Positions 9,934 to 21,288 are shown, counted from the stretch's first letter. The stretch is DNA of 64,000 bases from Sphingomonas sp. CCH10-B3 (GCF_001556185.1 NZ_LSIJ01000104.1:1-64000), one strand, 5' to 3'. Made by a program: numbers and translations. Notes: generated by a model from the letters alone, not told the origin.

Positions 9934-10048
9934 CGGGTCGAAGGCGCAGCGCGGTGCGCCCCGGCGCATCGACCCGAACGGACGGCGGGCGGCACCGCCG
10001 ACCCGGCCGACGGCGGCTCCGCCGACGTCCAGCCCAACCCCGCTCCGC

Positions 10049-12466
10049 TCAGAATCGCGTCGATACCGTCAGGCCATAGGTCCGCGGATCGCCCGGCTGC
10101 CCCACGATCAGTCCTGTGCTCCCCGATTGCAGCGCCAGCAGTTCGTAATAATCCTCGTCAAAGGCGTTGCGGACCCAGGCAAACAGGTTCCAGCGGTTGC
10201 CGGTCTTATACCCCAACCGGAAATTGCTGAGCGCATAGCCGTCGACATAGGTGTAGAGTGATGGCGATGGATTGGCCGAAAAGCGTGACCGGTAACTGCC
10301 ATCATAACCCAGATAGAAAGTGCCACTGACGCCGCCCCATCGCACCGGCAAATCATATTCGGCGCCATAGGAAAACGCCCATTTCGAAACCCCCGGCAAT
10401 TCCTGGCCCGAGATGTCGCAATTGGCGGGGCTGATCCCGCCCGGCGTTCCCGGCGCGCTCGGGGTCTGTCCGGCGGCGGGAGCGCTACCGCCGGACAGTT
10501 CGGGCGGACACGGCGCATCGACGAAACGCACATAGCGGGCGTCGGTATAGGCGCCGTTCGCATAGACATTGAGCCGGGAGGTTGGGCGGAACGCCGCATC
10601 GACCTCGACCCCGCGTGTCCGCACCAGCCCAGCATTGGCGAGATAGCCGCGCAGCACGCCGAGCTGGCCGTTGGTAACGGTAGCCTGATAGTCGCTGATC
10701 TCGGTCCAGAAAGCCGAGATGTTCACGGTCGCGCGACGATCGAACAACTGAGTCTTTAAACCCAGTTCATAATGGGTGACCTGTTCCGGCTTGACAGTCG
10801 CCGCCGCCAGAATCGGATTGTTACTGGCATCGAGCGGCAGCCCCGACAGGTTGATCCCGCCCGACTTGTAACTGCGGGCATAAGTCGCATAGCCGAACAC
10901 CAGCGGCGTGAACTGGTACGACGCAGTGATGTCGCCCGAGACATTCCAGTCGCTGAACCGGGGCACGTAGCGCTGCGGTGCCAGCACCCCGCGCTGGTCG
11001 GCGGTCAGCATGGTGCTCCCGGCGCCGTTCGTAACCACCGCGACATAGGAACCGTTCTTCAGATCGTAATTAACCCGCAAGCCGGGGGCGATCTGGAACT
11101 TGTCGGTGATGTGCCACGTCAGCTTGCCGAACAGCGCCGCGCTGTCGTTGGTGAAGCCGATCGTGTTGCGCGACGTGAGGCCGTTCAGCGTCGCCGGATT
11201 GCGCCCGCCCGCGCTCGTCGGGTTGAGCAGGAATGCACTCGCTGCAGGTCCCTGCACCTGCAAGCCCTGCGTGTCGATCGACTGGTAGAAATAGAAGGCG
11301 CCGAACACATAATCGAGCCGCCGCGCCCCGTTCGATGCAATCCGCAGCTCCTGACTGAACTGGTGCTGCTGCGACGGGTTTGCCGAGACGGTCGTGATCG
11401 GCAGGCCGATGAAGTCGCGGTCGTTCGACGGCTGCCAGTCCCAGAAGCGCCATGCCGTCACTGAAGTGATCGTCGCGCCGCCGAGATTGACGTTGGTCAC
11501 CAGCGATGCGCCGCCGAGTTCCTGCCGGGCGCGGATGGGCGTGTCGAGGTCGGTCAGCCGGTCGAAGGCATTGGTCGAGGGCACCGCATAACCCTGCGCG
11601 GCGGCGAGCGCCGCATATTGGCGGTTGAGCGGCCGCTGCGTCGCGCCGGTGCGCGCATAATATTGGACGCAGCACCGCGGGTCTTGGCGGTTGTAATCGC
11701 CGTAAAGCGTCAGATCGACTTCGGGAGTCGCCTGCCAGAACAATTGCCCGCGAAAGCTCGCATTGTCCTGGCTGTTCTGCCGCTCGCCGTTGCGGACATT
11801 GTAGACCGTGCCCGCGCGCGAGGTGACCGAGGTCGACAGCCGGATCGCGAGCTTGTCGGCAATGATCGGCCCCGACACCGACGCCTTGCCCTGAAAGAAA
11901 TCGTAATTGCCCCCGGTCAGCTCGATCCGCGCTTCGGGCGTGAAGCTGGGCTTGCGGGTGACGATGTTGATCGCGCCCGAAGTGGTGTTCTTACCATAGA
12001 GCGTGCCCTGCGGCCCGCGCAGGATTTCGATCCGGTCGACATCGGTGAAATCGAACGTCGCCGAGGCGATGCGGGCATAATAGACCTGATCGACATAGAT
12101 GCCGACGCCCTGTTCGATCCCGTCGTTGGTAAGGCCGAACGGCGCACCGATGCCGCGGATGTTCGCCGCCGAATTGCGCGGATTGGTCGAATAGAATTGC
12201 AAGCTCGGCTGCAACTGGGTCAGCCGGTTGACGTTGTAGGTGCCTGTCTCGGCGATTGCTTCGCCGCCGATCACCGAAATCGCGATCGGCACGCGCTGGA
12301 CGCTTTCGTTCCGGCGCCGCGCGGTGACGACGACTTCACCACCGCCCTGTTGCGCAGTGCCGAGCTTGCCTTCGTCGGCGGGCGGCGGGTCCTGCGGCGG
12401 TGGTGCAACGGGCGTGGTCTGGGCAAGCAACAACAGCGGCAGCGCAGCGAGCATGTCGGTCTCCAT
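10049..12466 (-). CDS. TonB-dependent outer-membrane receptor
   Basis: An 805-residue receptor. A short hydrophobic signal peptide (MLAALPLLLLAQ) leads to a TonB-box-like EVVVTARRR, a plug domain (SAANIRGIGAPFG, RIEILRGPQGTLYGKNTTSG) and a 22-strand barrel ending in the typical terminal phenylalanine (GLTVSTRF). It takes up a large ligand, perhaps a siderophore or carbohydrate, using energy from TonB-ExbBD; the ligand cannot be inferred. The start at 12466 (METDMLAALP) has AAGG nine bases upstream. No regulator or transporter lies next to it. Confidence 0.9.
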   Translation of the reverse strand: METDMLAALPLLLLAQTTPVAPPPQDPPPADEGKLGTAQQGGGEVVVTARRRNESVQRVPIAISVIGGEAIAETGTYNVNRLTQLQPSLQFYSTNPRNSAANIRGIGAPFGLTNDGIEQGVGIYVDQVYYARIASATFDFTDVDRIEILRGPQGTLYGKNTTSGAINIVTRKPSFTPEARIELTGGNYDFFQGKASVSGPIIADKLAIRLSTSVTSRAGTVYNVRNGERQNSQDNASFRGQLFWQATPEVDLTLYGDYNRQDPRCCVQYYARTGATQRPLNRQYAALAAAQGYAVPSTNAFDRLTDLDTPIRARQELGGASLVTNVNLGGATITSVTAWRFWDWQPSNDRDFIGLPITTVSANPSQQHQFSQELRIASNGARRLDYVFGAFYFYQSIDTQGLQVQGPAASAFLLNPTSAGGRNPATLNGLTSRNTIGFTNDSAALFGKLTWHITDKFQIAPGLRVNYDLKNGSYVAVVTNGAGSTMLTADQRGVLAPQRYVPRFSDWNVSGDITASYQFTPLVFGYATYARSYKSGGINLSGLPLDASNNPILAAATVKPEQVTHYELGLKTQLFDRRATVNISAFWTEISDYQATVTNGQLGVLRGYLANAGLVRTRGVEVDAAFRPTSRLNVYANGAYTDARYVRFVDAPCPPELSGGSAPAAGQTPSAPGTPGGISPANCDISGQELPGVSKWAFSYGAEYDLPVRWGGVSGTFYLGYDGSYRSRFSANPSPSLYTYVDGYALSNFRLGYKTGNRWNLFAWVRNAFDEDYYELLALQSGSTGLIVGQPGDPRTYGLTVSTRF

Positions 12467-12597
12467 ATCGAGCCGCCTTAGAATGCCCACTTAATCAGTC
12501 TGATTTCACCGGGACATGATCTTTCACCCGCAAAAGCGGAACTTTAGCCCCACGAATTTCTGCCAATCCGCCTCTTGACCCAGCGCCGGAACGCCCC

Positions 12598-12697
12598 AAA
12601 TCAGCGGCGACACGGTGCCGATCGGGCCGTGTCGATGGCGTCGCACCCGGGTGGGCGCCAGCAAGCAACGTTCATTTTGCTCATTGGAGGATTTGAA
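12598..12697 (+). promoter_or_regulatory. Probable ROSE-like RNA thermometer in the hsp20 leader
   Basis: Two GC-rich hairpins (CGACACGG 12608-12615 with CCGTGTCG 12627-12634; TGGCG 12636-12640 with CGCCA 12656-12660) precede a short hairpin. There TTGCTC (12677-12682) faces the Shine-Dalgarno TGGAGG (12685-12690). A U-U/C-GCU box opposite the ribosome site, after one or more stable hairpins, is the architecture of ROSE thermometers upstream of alphaproteobacterial small heat-shock genes. The folding was done by eye. Confidence 0.5.
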
Positions 12698-13165
12698 ATG
12701 CGTCAGTTCGATTTGACCCCTTATCGCCGCTCGGCCATCGGCTTCGACCGGCTGTTCGACATGCTCGAAGCGAGCGCCCGCCAGGCGCAGCAGAGCGAGA
12801 ATTACCCGCCCTTCAATCTCGAAAAGATCGCCGACAACCACTATCGCATCACCATTGCGGTGGCGGGCTTCGCGCAGAGCGAGATCGAGATTGTCGCCCA
12901 GCAGAACCTGCTGCTGGTGAAAGGCAAGAAGGACGAGACCGCCAACACCGGCGCGTTCCTCCATCTCGGCATTGCCGCGCGCAGCTTCGAGCGCCGCTTC
13001 GAACTCGCCGATTTCGTCCGCGTCGAGGAAGCCCGGCTCGCCGACGGCCTGCTGACCATCGACCTGATCCGCGAAGTCCCCGAAGCGATGAAGCCGAAGA
13101 CTATCGCGATCCAGACCGGCCCGGCCCCCACCCCGGCGCCGGCGATCGAGGCAGTGGCGGCGTAA
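12698..13165 (+). CDS. Small heat-shock protein (Hsp20/IbpA)
   Basis: A 155-residue alpha-crystallin-type chaperone that holds unfolding proteins for DnaK/ClpB. The N-terminal MRQFDLTPYRRSAIGFDRLF and the PPFNLEKIADNHYRITIAVAGF segment are typical of alphaproteobacterial IbpA. The crystallin domain spans about residues 35-130, and the tail is Ala/Pro-rich. The start at 12698 is set by TGGAGG seven bases upstream. Expression is probably controlled by the thermometer-like leader. A terminator follows. Confidence 0.92.
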   Translation: MRQFDLTPYRRSAIGFDRLFDMLEASARQAQQSENYPPFNLEKIADNHYRITIAVAGFAQSEIEIVAQQNLLLVKGKKDETANTGAFLHLGIAARSFERRFELADFVRVEEARLADGLLTIDLIREVPEAMKPKTIAIQTGPAPTPAPAIEAVAA

Positions 13166-13191
13166 CACCGTTCTGGTGGTGACATGATGGC

Positions 13192-13231
13192 GGGCGTCCG
13201 GTGCAGACCGGGCGCCCGTTTCGATAATTTT
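13192..13231 (+). terminator. Intrinsic terminator after hsp20
   Basis: GGGCGTCCGGT (13192-13202) pairs with ACCGGGCGCCC (13207-13217) around GCAG. The T-rich tract GTTTCGATAATTTT follows. It ends the hsp20 transcript and may also work for convergent pyrG. Confidence 0.75.
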
Positions 13232-13251
13232 ATCGTGCCGCGGCCAAGGGT

Positions 13252-14886
<1,635 letters not shown>

Positions 14887-14980
14887 GGGAGGAAACGCCT
14901 AGCGGCGAAACCGCCACCGGGGCAAGCGCGCGAATCTACCGGCGCCGCGAAAAACTTTTCGGCGCAGGAAGCAAGCCGGT

Positions 14981-15421
14981 TCAGCGCTCGATCGGCGTGC
15001 TGCTGTTGCCGGTCGCAGGCGCTGCCGCATTGGCGGCGGGTTGCTTGGCATTGGCTTCGGCTTCGGCGGCGACCTGCGCGGCGGTCTTCTGATCGCCGAG
15101 CGGCGATGCCCCAACCCCGCCCAGCGGCGACGGCGCGCCGGGCGCGGTGGCCGGCGCGGCAGGTGTCGGCGCGGTTGCCGTCACCCGCTGCGTCTGGCGC
15201 GTTGCCGCCAGCACCGCGAGCGCAATCGCAAGCACCACAAAGGCCGTCGCCAGAATCGACGTGGTCCGGGTCAGGAAATCGGCCGCACCCCGCGCCGACA
15301 TCAGCCCCGAGGGGCTGCCACCCATGCCGAGCCCACCGCCTTCGGACTTCTGCATCAAAATGACGCCAACAAGTCCGGCCGCAACGAGCGCCTGAACGAC
15401 GAACAGAAATGTAAACAGCAT
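14981..15421 (-). CDS. secG: Preprotein translocase subunit SecG
   Basis: A 146-residue inner-membrane protein of the SecYEG translocon. Two transmembrane segments (about residues 2-22 and 56-76) flank the conserved cytoplasmic loop LMQKSEGGGLGMG...LMSARGAADFLTRTT. The Ala/Pro/Gly-rich C-terminal tail is longer than in E. coli and typical of alphaproteobacteria. The start MLFTFLFVV is the family start; the frame is open further upstream without homology. Confidence 0.92.
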   Translation of the reverse strand: MLFTFLFVVQALVAAGLVGVILMQKSEGGGLGMGGSPSGLMSARGAADFLTRTTSILATAFVVLAIALAVLAATRQTQRVTATAPTPAAPATAPGAPSPLGGVGASPLGDQKTAAQVAAEAEANAKQPAANAAAPATGNSSTPIER

Positions 15422-15642
15422 GGCTTGGGTGCGTATTCCAGATGACGGGATGAAGACGGGCACATAGGCGAGCCAGCCTGCCCGATCAACCTTGGCACAG
15501 CTCGCATCGCACCGAACCCGGCGCGGATGCGCTGCCGCACCGTGCCGACCATCTGTCGCCGGTTGGCTGAAAAGCGAGGAAACCACTTTGGCTTCCGTGC
15601 GTTAGTCGTTTCACCTGTCTCTCATATATTGTGATCTTGGCC

Positions 15643-16014
15643 ATGCACGGAACCCATATCGACCTTTCGACCGAACAGCCGCTGTCGCGTTGGATGGGCG
15701 CGCTGGTCGATTATGTCAGGTCGGGCGAGCCTGATCTCACCAACCGGCAGATGGCGCTGATGCTGATTGTCTATCTCCAAGCCGGGCCGCATACGGTGCG
15801 CGGGCTGGCGCGCAATCTGGGGGTTTCGAAGCCGGTGGTGACACGCGCCTTGAACAGGCTCGGGTCGCTCGGCTATCTGCGGCGCGAGCGCGACGACAAC
15901 GACAAGCGTAACATTTACGTCGCGCGCACCGTCGAGGGGGCAAATTTCCTTGAAGAATTCGGCCAATTTCTCGGATCGGGATCCGGCGTCGACGCCGCCC
16001 GGGTCCCTGCGTAG
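15643..16014 (+). CDS. MarR-family winged-helix transcriptional regulator
   Basis: A 123-residue DNA-binding protein with the MarR winged helix: GLARNLGVSKPVVTRALNRLGSLGYLRRERDDNDKRN, where the recognition helix and the wing DDNDKR are clear. The ligand and targets are unknown. A GTG 12 bases upstream (15631) could also start it. The 3' end overlaps the next frame by about 65 bases, which suggests the start of the next gene is set too early, or real coupling. Confidence 0.8.
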   Translation: MHGTHIDLSTEQPLSRWMGALVDYVRSGEPDLTNRQMALMLIVYLQAGPHTVRGLARNLGVSKPVVTRALNRLGSLGYLRRERDDNDKRNIYVARTVEGANFLEEFGQFLGSGSGVDAARVPA

Positions 16015-16333
16015 GAGTTTTGCGCTTACCGGGCCACGCCGCCCGCTCGACACCGAAACTCAGGCCGTCCGGCGCGATCTCGCCGACATCCGCCTCGCCG
16101 AATACGTATTCGCTCCCCATTATGCCGCGCCCTTGGCTATGTCGGTGGCGACACCTGCGCCGTTCCGGTCGGGGCCGATGGAGGACGCGCCGTTGATTGC
16201 CATGCTCGCCGTCGGCGATCTGTTCGAAGCGCTGGATTTCGAACGCGGCCAGGTGTGGGGCGTCGTGCCGCGGCTCGGTCGGGTCGGTTATGTCGCGCAA
16301 GGCGCGCTAGTCAGTCTGGGCGAAATCGATTGA
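15950..16333 (+). CDS. SH3-like domain protein, related to the N-terminus of C40 peptidases
   Basis: 127 residues resemble the N-terminal SH3 portion of sphingomonad NlpC/P60 (C40) peptidases: RRDLADIRLAEYVFAPHYAAPL, GDLFEALDFERGQVWG, GRVGYVAQGAL. The catalytic Cys-His-His NlpC/P60 domain is absent, since the frame stops and argC begins two bases later. It may be a free-standing cell-wall-binding module or the remnant of a longer peptidase. The start is uncertain: the only early candidate is a TTG inside the marR gene, and homology begins near FALTGPRR (about 16019). Confidence 0.6.
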   Translation: MKNSANFSDRDPASTPPGSLRRSFALTGPRRPLDTETQAVRRDLADIRLAEYVFAPHYAAPLAMSVATPAPFRSGPMEDAPLIAMLAVGDLFEALDFERGQVWGVVPRLGRVGYVAQGALVSLGEID

Positions 16334-16335
16334 CA

Positions 16336-17259
16336 ATGCGCGTTTTCATCGATGGCGCTGCCGGGACGACCGGGCTGGAAATCCGCGAGCGCTTGAGCGG
16401 TCGGACCGACCTCGCCGTCGTGACGCTGGATGACGCTGCGCGCAAAGACCCTGCGGCCCGGGCCGAGGCGCTCAACGCCGCCGATTTCGTCATTCTCTGC
16501 TTGCCCGACGATGCTGCTCGCGAAGCAGTGGCGATGATCACGAATCCTGAGACGCGCGTGATCGACGCGTCGACCGCACACCGCACCGCAGCGGACTGGA
16601 GCTATGGCTTCGCCGAACTCGATCCCGGCCAGGCCGATGCGATCGCAGCGGCGCGCTTCGTCGCCAATCCAGGTTGCTACCCCACCGGCTTTCTCGCGCT
16701 GGTGCGCCCGCTGGTGCGGGCAGGGCTGGTGCCGCCCGACTGGCTGTTCAGTGTCAATGCCGTCTCGGGCTATTCGGGCGGCGGCAAAGCCATGATTGCC
16801 GATTTCGAAAGCGGCGATGAGGCAACCGCCTACCGCGCCTATGCGCTCGATCTCGATCACAAGCATGTGCCCGAAATGCAGAAGCACGCGCGCATCGAGC
16901 ATCCGCCGATCTTTACCCCGAGTGTCACGCGGACCTATCGCGGGATGATCGTCGAGGTGCCGCTCGCGCTGCACGCGCTGCCGCGCCGACCTGCGATCGA
17001 GACGCTCCGCAACACGCTGGTCGAGGCTTATGCCGCCAGCGCCGTGATCCGCGTCGCCGAGCAGGGCGCGCGGTTGATCCGGATCGAGGACGATGCCGGT
17101 ACCGACCGCATGACGCTGCATGTGGGCGGCGATGCTGCGACCGGTCAGGCGCGGCTGGTCGCAACACTCGACAATCTCGGCAAAGGCGCAGGCGGCGCGG
17201 CGGTGCAGAATCTCAACATCATGGCTGGACTCGATCCGACGGCGGGGCTGATCCTATGA
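16336..17259 (+). CDS. argC: N-acetyl-gamma-glutamyl-phosphate reductase (type 2)
   Basis: A 307-residue arginine-biosynthesis enzyme that reduces N-acetylglutamyl phosphate to the semialdehyde with NADPH. The dinucleotide fold starts at MRVFIDGAAGTTGLEI; the catalytic cysteine is in VANPGCYPTG; HKHVPEMQKH holds the active-site His. The short length and sequence fit the type 2 ArgC. Its last four bases overlap the zwf start (ATGA), so arginine biosynthesis and sugar catabolism appear coupled in one transcript here. Confidence 0.93.
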   Translation: MRVFIDGAAGTTGLEIRERLSGRTDLAVVTLDDAARKDPAARAEALNAADFVILCLPDDAAREAVAMITNPETRVIDASTAHRTAADWSYGFAELDPGQADAIAAARFVANPGCYPTGFLALVRPLVRAGLVPPDWLFSVNAVSGYSGGGKAMIADFESGDEATAYRAYALDLDHKHVPEMQKHARIEHPPIFTPSVTRTYRGMIVEVPLALHALPRRPAIETLRNTLVEAYAASAVIRVAEQGARLIRIEDDAGTDRMTLHVGGDAATGQARLVATLDNLGKGAGGAAVQNLNIMAGLDPTAGLIL

Positions 17260-18716
17260 ACCGCCCGGCAGGCAAACTGCTGCTGTTCGGCGCGACCGGC
17301 GATCTGGCACAGCGGATGCTGTTGCCGTCGCTCTATGGCCTCCACAGCGATGGCCTGTTGCCGGCTGGCCTCACCATCACCGGCACCGCGCGATCCGAGC
17401 ATGACGACGCCAGCTATCGGGCCTTCGCGGCCGAAGCGCTCGACACTTTCCTGCCTGCTGATCGCAAGCAGGACGCACAGATCGGCAGTTTCCTTGAGCG
17501 GTTGAGCTACCAGCCGCTCGACGCGTCGAGCCAAGAAGGCTTCGGCGCACTCGCGGAGAAGGTCGGCAGCTGCGACCAGGGTCTGGCGATCTTCCTGTCG
17601 ACCGCGCCATCGCTGTTCCGCCCGACGATTGCCGGGCTCGATGCCGCTGGGCTTGCCTGTGACGGGGTGCGGATCGGCCTCGAAAAGCCGCTCGGCACCG
17701 ATCTCGCCACCAGCCGCGAGATCAACGATGCGGTAGCCGAAGTCTTCCCCGAGGACCGCACCTTCCGCATCGACCATTATCTCGGCAAGGAAACCGTCCA
17801 GAACATCCTTGCCCTGCGGTTCGGCAACACGCTGTTCGAGCCGGTCTGGAGCGCGCGCGGCATCGACCATGTCCAGATAACCGTGTCGGAAACCGTAGGG
17901 CTCGAAGGCCGCGCGGGCTATTACGAAAGCTCGGGCGCGCTGCGCGACATGGTGCAGAACCACATGCTGCAATTGCTCGCGCTGATCGCCATGGAGCCCC
18001 CTGCCCGCTTCGACGGCACCGCGATCCGCGACGAAAAGGTCAAGGTGCTGCGCTCGCTGCGCCCGATCGAGGAAAGCGATGCGCCGCAACTGACGGTTAC
18101 CGGCCAATATGTCGCGGGCGCCGTCAAGGGCGAAGCCGTACGCGGTTATGCCGACGAACTCGGCAAACCCTCCCCCACCGAAACCTTCGTGGCGCTAAAG
18201 GCACATGTCGACAATTGGCGCTGGCAGGGCGTGCCCTTCTACATGCGCACCGGCAAAAGGCTGCCCGCGCGCCAGTCCGAAATCGTTGTCCAGTTCAAGC
18301 CAGTGCCGCATTCGATCTTCGCCGAACGCGGCGGCAAGCTTCAGCCCAACGCGCTCGTCATCCGCCTCCAGCCCGAGGAATATGTCCGGTTGCTGGTGAT
18401 GGCGAAGGAGCCGGGGCTCGACCGTGAGGGCGTGCGGTTGCGCGAAGTGCCGCTCGACCTGTCGCTCGACACCGAATTTGCCGGCACAAGGCGCCGCATC
18501 GCCTATGAGCGTTTGCTGCTCGACCTGATCGACGGCGACCCGACGCTGTTCGTCCGTCGCGACGAGGTCGAGGCGCAATGGACCTGGATCGACCAGATCC
18601 GCCGCGGCTGGGAAGCCAACGGCATGAAGCCCAAGCCCTATACGGCGGGCAGCTGGGGGCCATCGGCGGCTATCGCGCTTACCGAGCGCGACGGCGTGAC
18701 GTGGCACGACGAGTGA
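17256..18716 (+). CDS. zwf: Glucose-6-phosphate 1-dehydrogenase
   Basis: A 486-residue NADP-dependent enzyme, the first step of the Entner-Doudoroff pathway. GATGDLAQRM is the nucleotide-binding motif, RIDHYLGKE the active-site signature with the substrate-binding lysine, and FYMRTGKRLP a conserved C-terminal segment. It is the first gene of the set zwf-pgl-edd-glk-eda. The 49-base gap to pgl contains a small palindrome. Confidence 0.96.
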   Translation: MNRPAGKLLLFGATGDLAQRMLLPSLYGLHSDGLLPAGLTITGTARSEHDDASYRAFAAEALDTFLPADRKQDAQIGSFLERLSYQPLDASSQEGFGALAEKVGSCDQGLAIFLSTAPSLFRPTIAGLDAAGLACDGVRIGLEKPLGTDLATSREINDAVAEVFPEDRTFRIDHYLGKETVQNILALRFGNTLFEPVWSARGIDHVQITVSETVGLEGRAGYYESSGALRDMVQNHMLQLLALIAMEPPARFDGTAIRDEKVKVLRSLRPIEESDAPQLTVTGQYVAGAVKGEAVRGYADELGKPSPTETFVALKAHVDNWRWQGVPFYMRTGKRLPARQSEIVVQFKPVPHSIFAERGGKLQPNALVIRLQPEEYVRLLVMAKEPGLDREGVRLREVPLDLSLDTEFAGTRRRIAYERLLLDLIDGDPTLFVRRDEVEAQWTWIDQIRRGWEANGMKPKPYTAGSWGPSAAIALTERDGVTWHDE

Positions 18717-18727
18717 TTTGATCTAGC

Positions 18728-18749
18728 CCTCTCCAGCAAGCGGGAGAGG
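18728..18749. repeat. Small palindrome between zwf and pgl
   Basis: Arms CCTCTCC and GGAGAGG are separated by eight bases. It resembles a shortened copy of the palindrome found inside dnaE at 4897-4920. It may only be a mobile repeat, or could slow transcription between zwf and pgl. Confidence 0.5.
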
Positions 18750-18765
18750 ACAAAGGGACGAAAGC

Positions 18766-19470
18766 ATGACCGAGATCGAATGGTGGGATTACGACAGCGC
18801 CGATGAAATGGCGGACGCGGTCGCCGGTGATGCGGCGTTCATCATCGAATCGGCGATCGACGCGCGCGGTGCCGCCGTCATCGCGCTGCCCGGCGGCAAA
18901 ACACCGCTCGCCATCTATGACAAGCTCGCCAAGGCCAAGCTCGACTGGAAGCGCGTGACGATCTTGCCGACCGACGACCGGCTGGTGCCGATGGGCGATG
19001 CGCTGTCGAACATCACCGCGATCGCCAAAGTGTTCCTGCCCAAGGGCGTACGCGTGCTGCCGATCACCAGCGAAGCCGCGTCGGACTATAAAGCCGCCGG
19101 CCGCGCCGCCGACGCGCGGTTGCAGGACGTGCACTGGCCGCTTGATCTATGCGTGCTCGGCGTCGGCGCCGATGGCCACACCGCGTCGATCTTTCCCGGC
19201 CCCGATTTCGACGAAGCCGTCAATGGCCCCAAGGAGCGCCGCGCAGTCGGCGTGATGCCCGCCGATCTGCCTGCCGAAGCGCCGGTCGCGCGCGTCACGC
19301 TGACCCGGCAGGCGATCGTCGCCAGCCGCGCGCTGATGATCGCCGTGTCCGGTCAGGCCAAGCGCGACGTCATCGAGCGCGCCATCAACGACGGGCCGAT
19401 GTCGCCCTATCCGATCGGTCGTGTGCTCGCCGATGTCGAGCTGCCGATCGACATCCACTGGAGTGCGTAA
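18766..19470 (+). CDS. pgl: 6-phosphogluconolactonase
   Basis: A 234-residue hydrolase of the DevB/SOL type that opens 6-phosphogluconolactone. ALPGGKTPLAIYDKL, ILPTDDRLVP and LGVGADGHTASIFPG are family motifs. It directly abuts edd (stop TAA followed by ATG). Second step of the Entner-Doudoroff branch. Confidence 0.95.
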   Translation: MTEIEWWDYDSADEMADAVAGDAAFIIESAIDARGAAVIALPGGKTPLAIYDKLAKAKLDWKRVTILPTDDRLVPMGDALSNITAIAKVFLPKGVRVLPITSEAASDYKAAGRAADARLQDVHWPLDLCVLGVGADGHTASIFPGPDFDEAVNGPKERRAVGVMPADLPAEAPVARVTLTRQAIVASRALMIAVSGQAKRDVIERAINDGPMSPYPIGRVLADVELPIDIHWSA

Positions 19471-21288
19471 ATGAGCCTCAATGCCGAGATCGCCGCCGTC
19501 ACCGACCGGATCATCGAACGGTCGAAGCCGGGCCGCAGCGCCTATCTCGCGCTGATCGAGCGCGAGCGCGAGAACGGCGTCGACCGTCCGATCCTCGGCT
19601 GCGCCAATCTCGCGCATGGCTATGCCGGGACCGAGGAAGACCGCGAGACGATGAAGGCGGGCCGCGCGATGAACATCGGCATCGTCACCGCCTACAACGA
19701 CATGCTGAGCGCGCACGCGACCTATTACCGCTACCCCGAGCAGATGAAGATCTGGGCACGCGAGGCGGGCGCGACCGCGCAGGTTGCGGGCGGCGTGCCG
19801 GCGATGTGCGACGGCGTGACGCAGGGCTTTCCGGGCATGGAGCTGTCGCTGTTCAGCCGCGACACCATCGCGCTGTCGACCGCGATCGCGCTCTCGCACG
19901 GCATGTTCGAGGGCGCGGCATTGCTCGGCATTTGCGACAAGATCGTGCCGGGGCTGCTGATGGGCGCGCTTCGCTTCGGTCACTTGCCGATGATCCTGAT
20001 CCCCGGCGGGCCGATGCGGTCGGGCATTTCGAACAAGGAAAAGGCGCGCACCCGCGAACTCTATGCCGAGGGCAAGGCCAGCCGCGACGAACTGCTCGAT
20101 TCCGAAATCGCCGCCTATCATTCGAAGGGCACCTGCACCTTCTACGGCACCGCCAATTCGAACCAGATGATGATGGAGATGATGGGCCTTCACGTCCCCG
20201 GCGCCGCCTTCGTCAATCCCGGCACCAAGCTGCGGCAGGAACTGACGCGCGCGGCCGTCCACCGCATCGCCCAGATCGGCTGGGACGGCGACGATTATCG
20301 CCCGATTGGCCACTGCGTCGATGAAAAGGCGATCGTCAATGCCGCAATCGGCCTGCTCGCGACGGGCGGCTCGACCAATCACCTGATCCATCTGCCCGCG
20401 ATCGCCGCCTGCGCCGGGATCACGATCGACTGGGAGGATTTCGACCGGCTGTCGCGCGTCGTGCCGCTGGTCGCGCGCGTCTATCCCAATGGCTCGGCCG
20501 ATGTGAACCAGTTCGAGGATGCCGGCGGCCTCGGCTATGTTATCCGCGAATTGCTGAGCGAAGGGCTGCTGCACCGCGACCTGATGACGGTGTCGGGCGA
20601 GGATCTGTCCGCCTATGCCGTCAAGGCGGCGCTCGACGACGACACGCTCGTGTGGCGCGATCCGGGCATGAGCGGCGACGAGACGATCCTCAAGCCCGCC
20701 AGTGCCCCCTTCTCGCCCGAAGGCGGCTTCCGCATCCTCACCGGCAATCTCGGCCGCGCGTGCATCAAGGTCTCGGCCGTCGAGCGCGACCGCTGGACGA
20801 TCGAGGCGCCTGCCCGCGTGTTCGAGGATCAGGCAGCGGTGCAAACCGCGTTCAAGGCGGGCGAACTCGACCGCGACGTGGTCGTGGTGGTCCGTTTCCA
20901 GGGGCCGCGCGCCAACGGCATGCCCGAACTCCACAAGCTGACCCCGCCGCTCGGCGTGCTCCAGAACCGCGGCTTCCGCGTCGCGCTCGTCACCGATGGG
21001 CGCATGTCGGGCGCGTCGGGCAAGGTCCCCTGCGCGATCCATGCGAGCCCCGAAGCGCTCGGCGGCGGCCCGCTTGGCAAAGTACGCGACGGCGACGTTA
21101 TCCGCGTCTGCGCCGAAACGGGGCAGCTCGAAGCGCTGGTCGACGGCCCTGAGTGGGACGCGCGTGCGCTCGTCGATGCGCCGCCCGCCGCGACCGGCAC
21201 GGGCCGCGAGCTGTTCGCGCTGTTCCGCCACGGCGCCAACGAAGCCGAAAAGGGCGGCAGCGCGCTGCTCGCAGCGATGGACATCTGA
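19471..21288 (+). CDS. edd: Phosphogluconate dehydratase
   Basis: A 605-residue IlvD/Edd-family iron-sulfur dehydratase producing 2-keto-3-deoxy-6-phosphogluconate. The cluster cysteines lie in [20 protein letters not shown] and [29 protein letters not shown] and [13 protein letters not shown] are also diagnostic. The stop overlaps the glk start (TGATG). Confidence 0.97.
   Translation: MSLNAEIAAVTDRIIERSKPGRSAYLALIERERENGVDRPILGCANLAHGYAGTEEDRETMKAGRAMNIGIVTAYNDMLSAHATYYRYPEQMKIWAREAGATAQVAGGVPAMCDGVTQGFPGMELSLFSRDTIALSTAIALSHGMFEGAALLGICDKIVPGLLMGALRFGHLPMILIPGGPMRSGISNKEKARTRELYAEGKASRDELLDSEIAAYHSKGTCTFYGTANSNQMMMEMMGLHVPGAAFVNPGTKLRQELTRAAVHRIAQIGWDGDDYRPIGHCVDEKAIVNAAIGLLATGGSTNHLIHLPAIAACAGITIDWEDFDRLSRVVPLVARVYPNGSADVNQFEDAGGLGYVIRELLSEGLLHRDLMTVSGEDLSAYAVKAALDDDTLVWRDPGMSGDETILKPASAPFSPEGGFRILTGNLGRACIKVSAVERDRWTIEAPARVFEDQAAVQTAFKAGELDRDVVVVVRFQGPRANGMPELHKLTPPLGVLQNRGFRVALVTDGRMSGASGKVPCAIHASPEALGGGPLGKVRDGDVIRVCAETGQLEALVDGPEWDARALVDAPPAATGTGRELFALFRHGANEAEKGGSALLAAMDI

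Larger units (their letters stand above)
9614..10048. other. Non-coding interval between lolC and the TonB receptor gene
   Basis: This stretch of about 435 bases holds no convincing gene. Open frames across it have biased, low-complexity translations. Its centre contains three consecutive hairpins and an intrinsic terminator on the plus strand, annotated as a possible sRNA. The right end (about 9985-10035) is a run of GGCGG/CCGCC repeats that can fold and may end the receptor transcript coming from the right. Confidence 0.6.

Noticed and set aside
9588..10079. 163-codon plus-strand frame
   Set aside because: Arg/Pro/Ser-biased translation across hairpins; no ribosome site and no coherent domain.
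11618..12481. 287-codon plus-strand frame
   Set aside because: Antisense to the TonB-dependent receptor plug domain.
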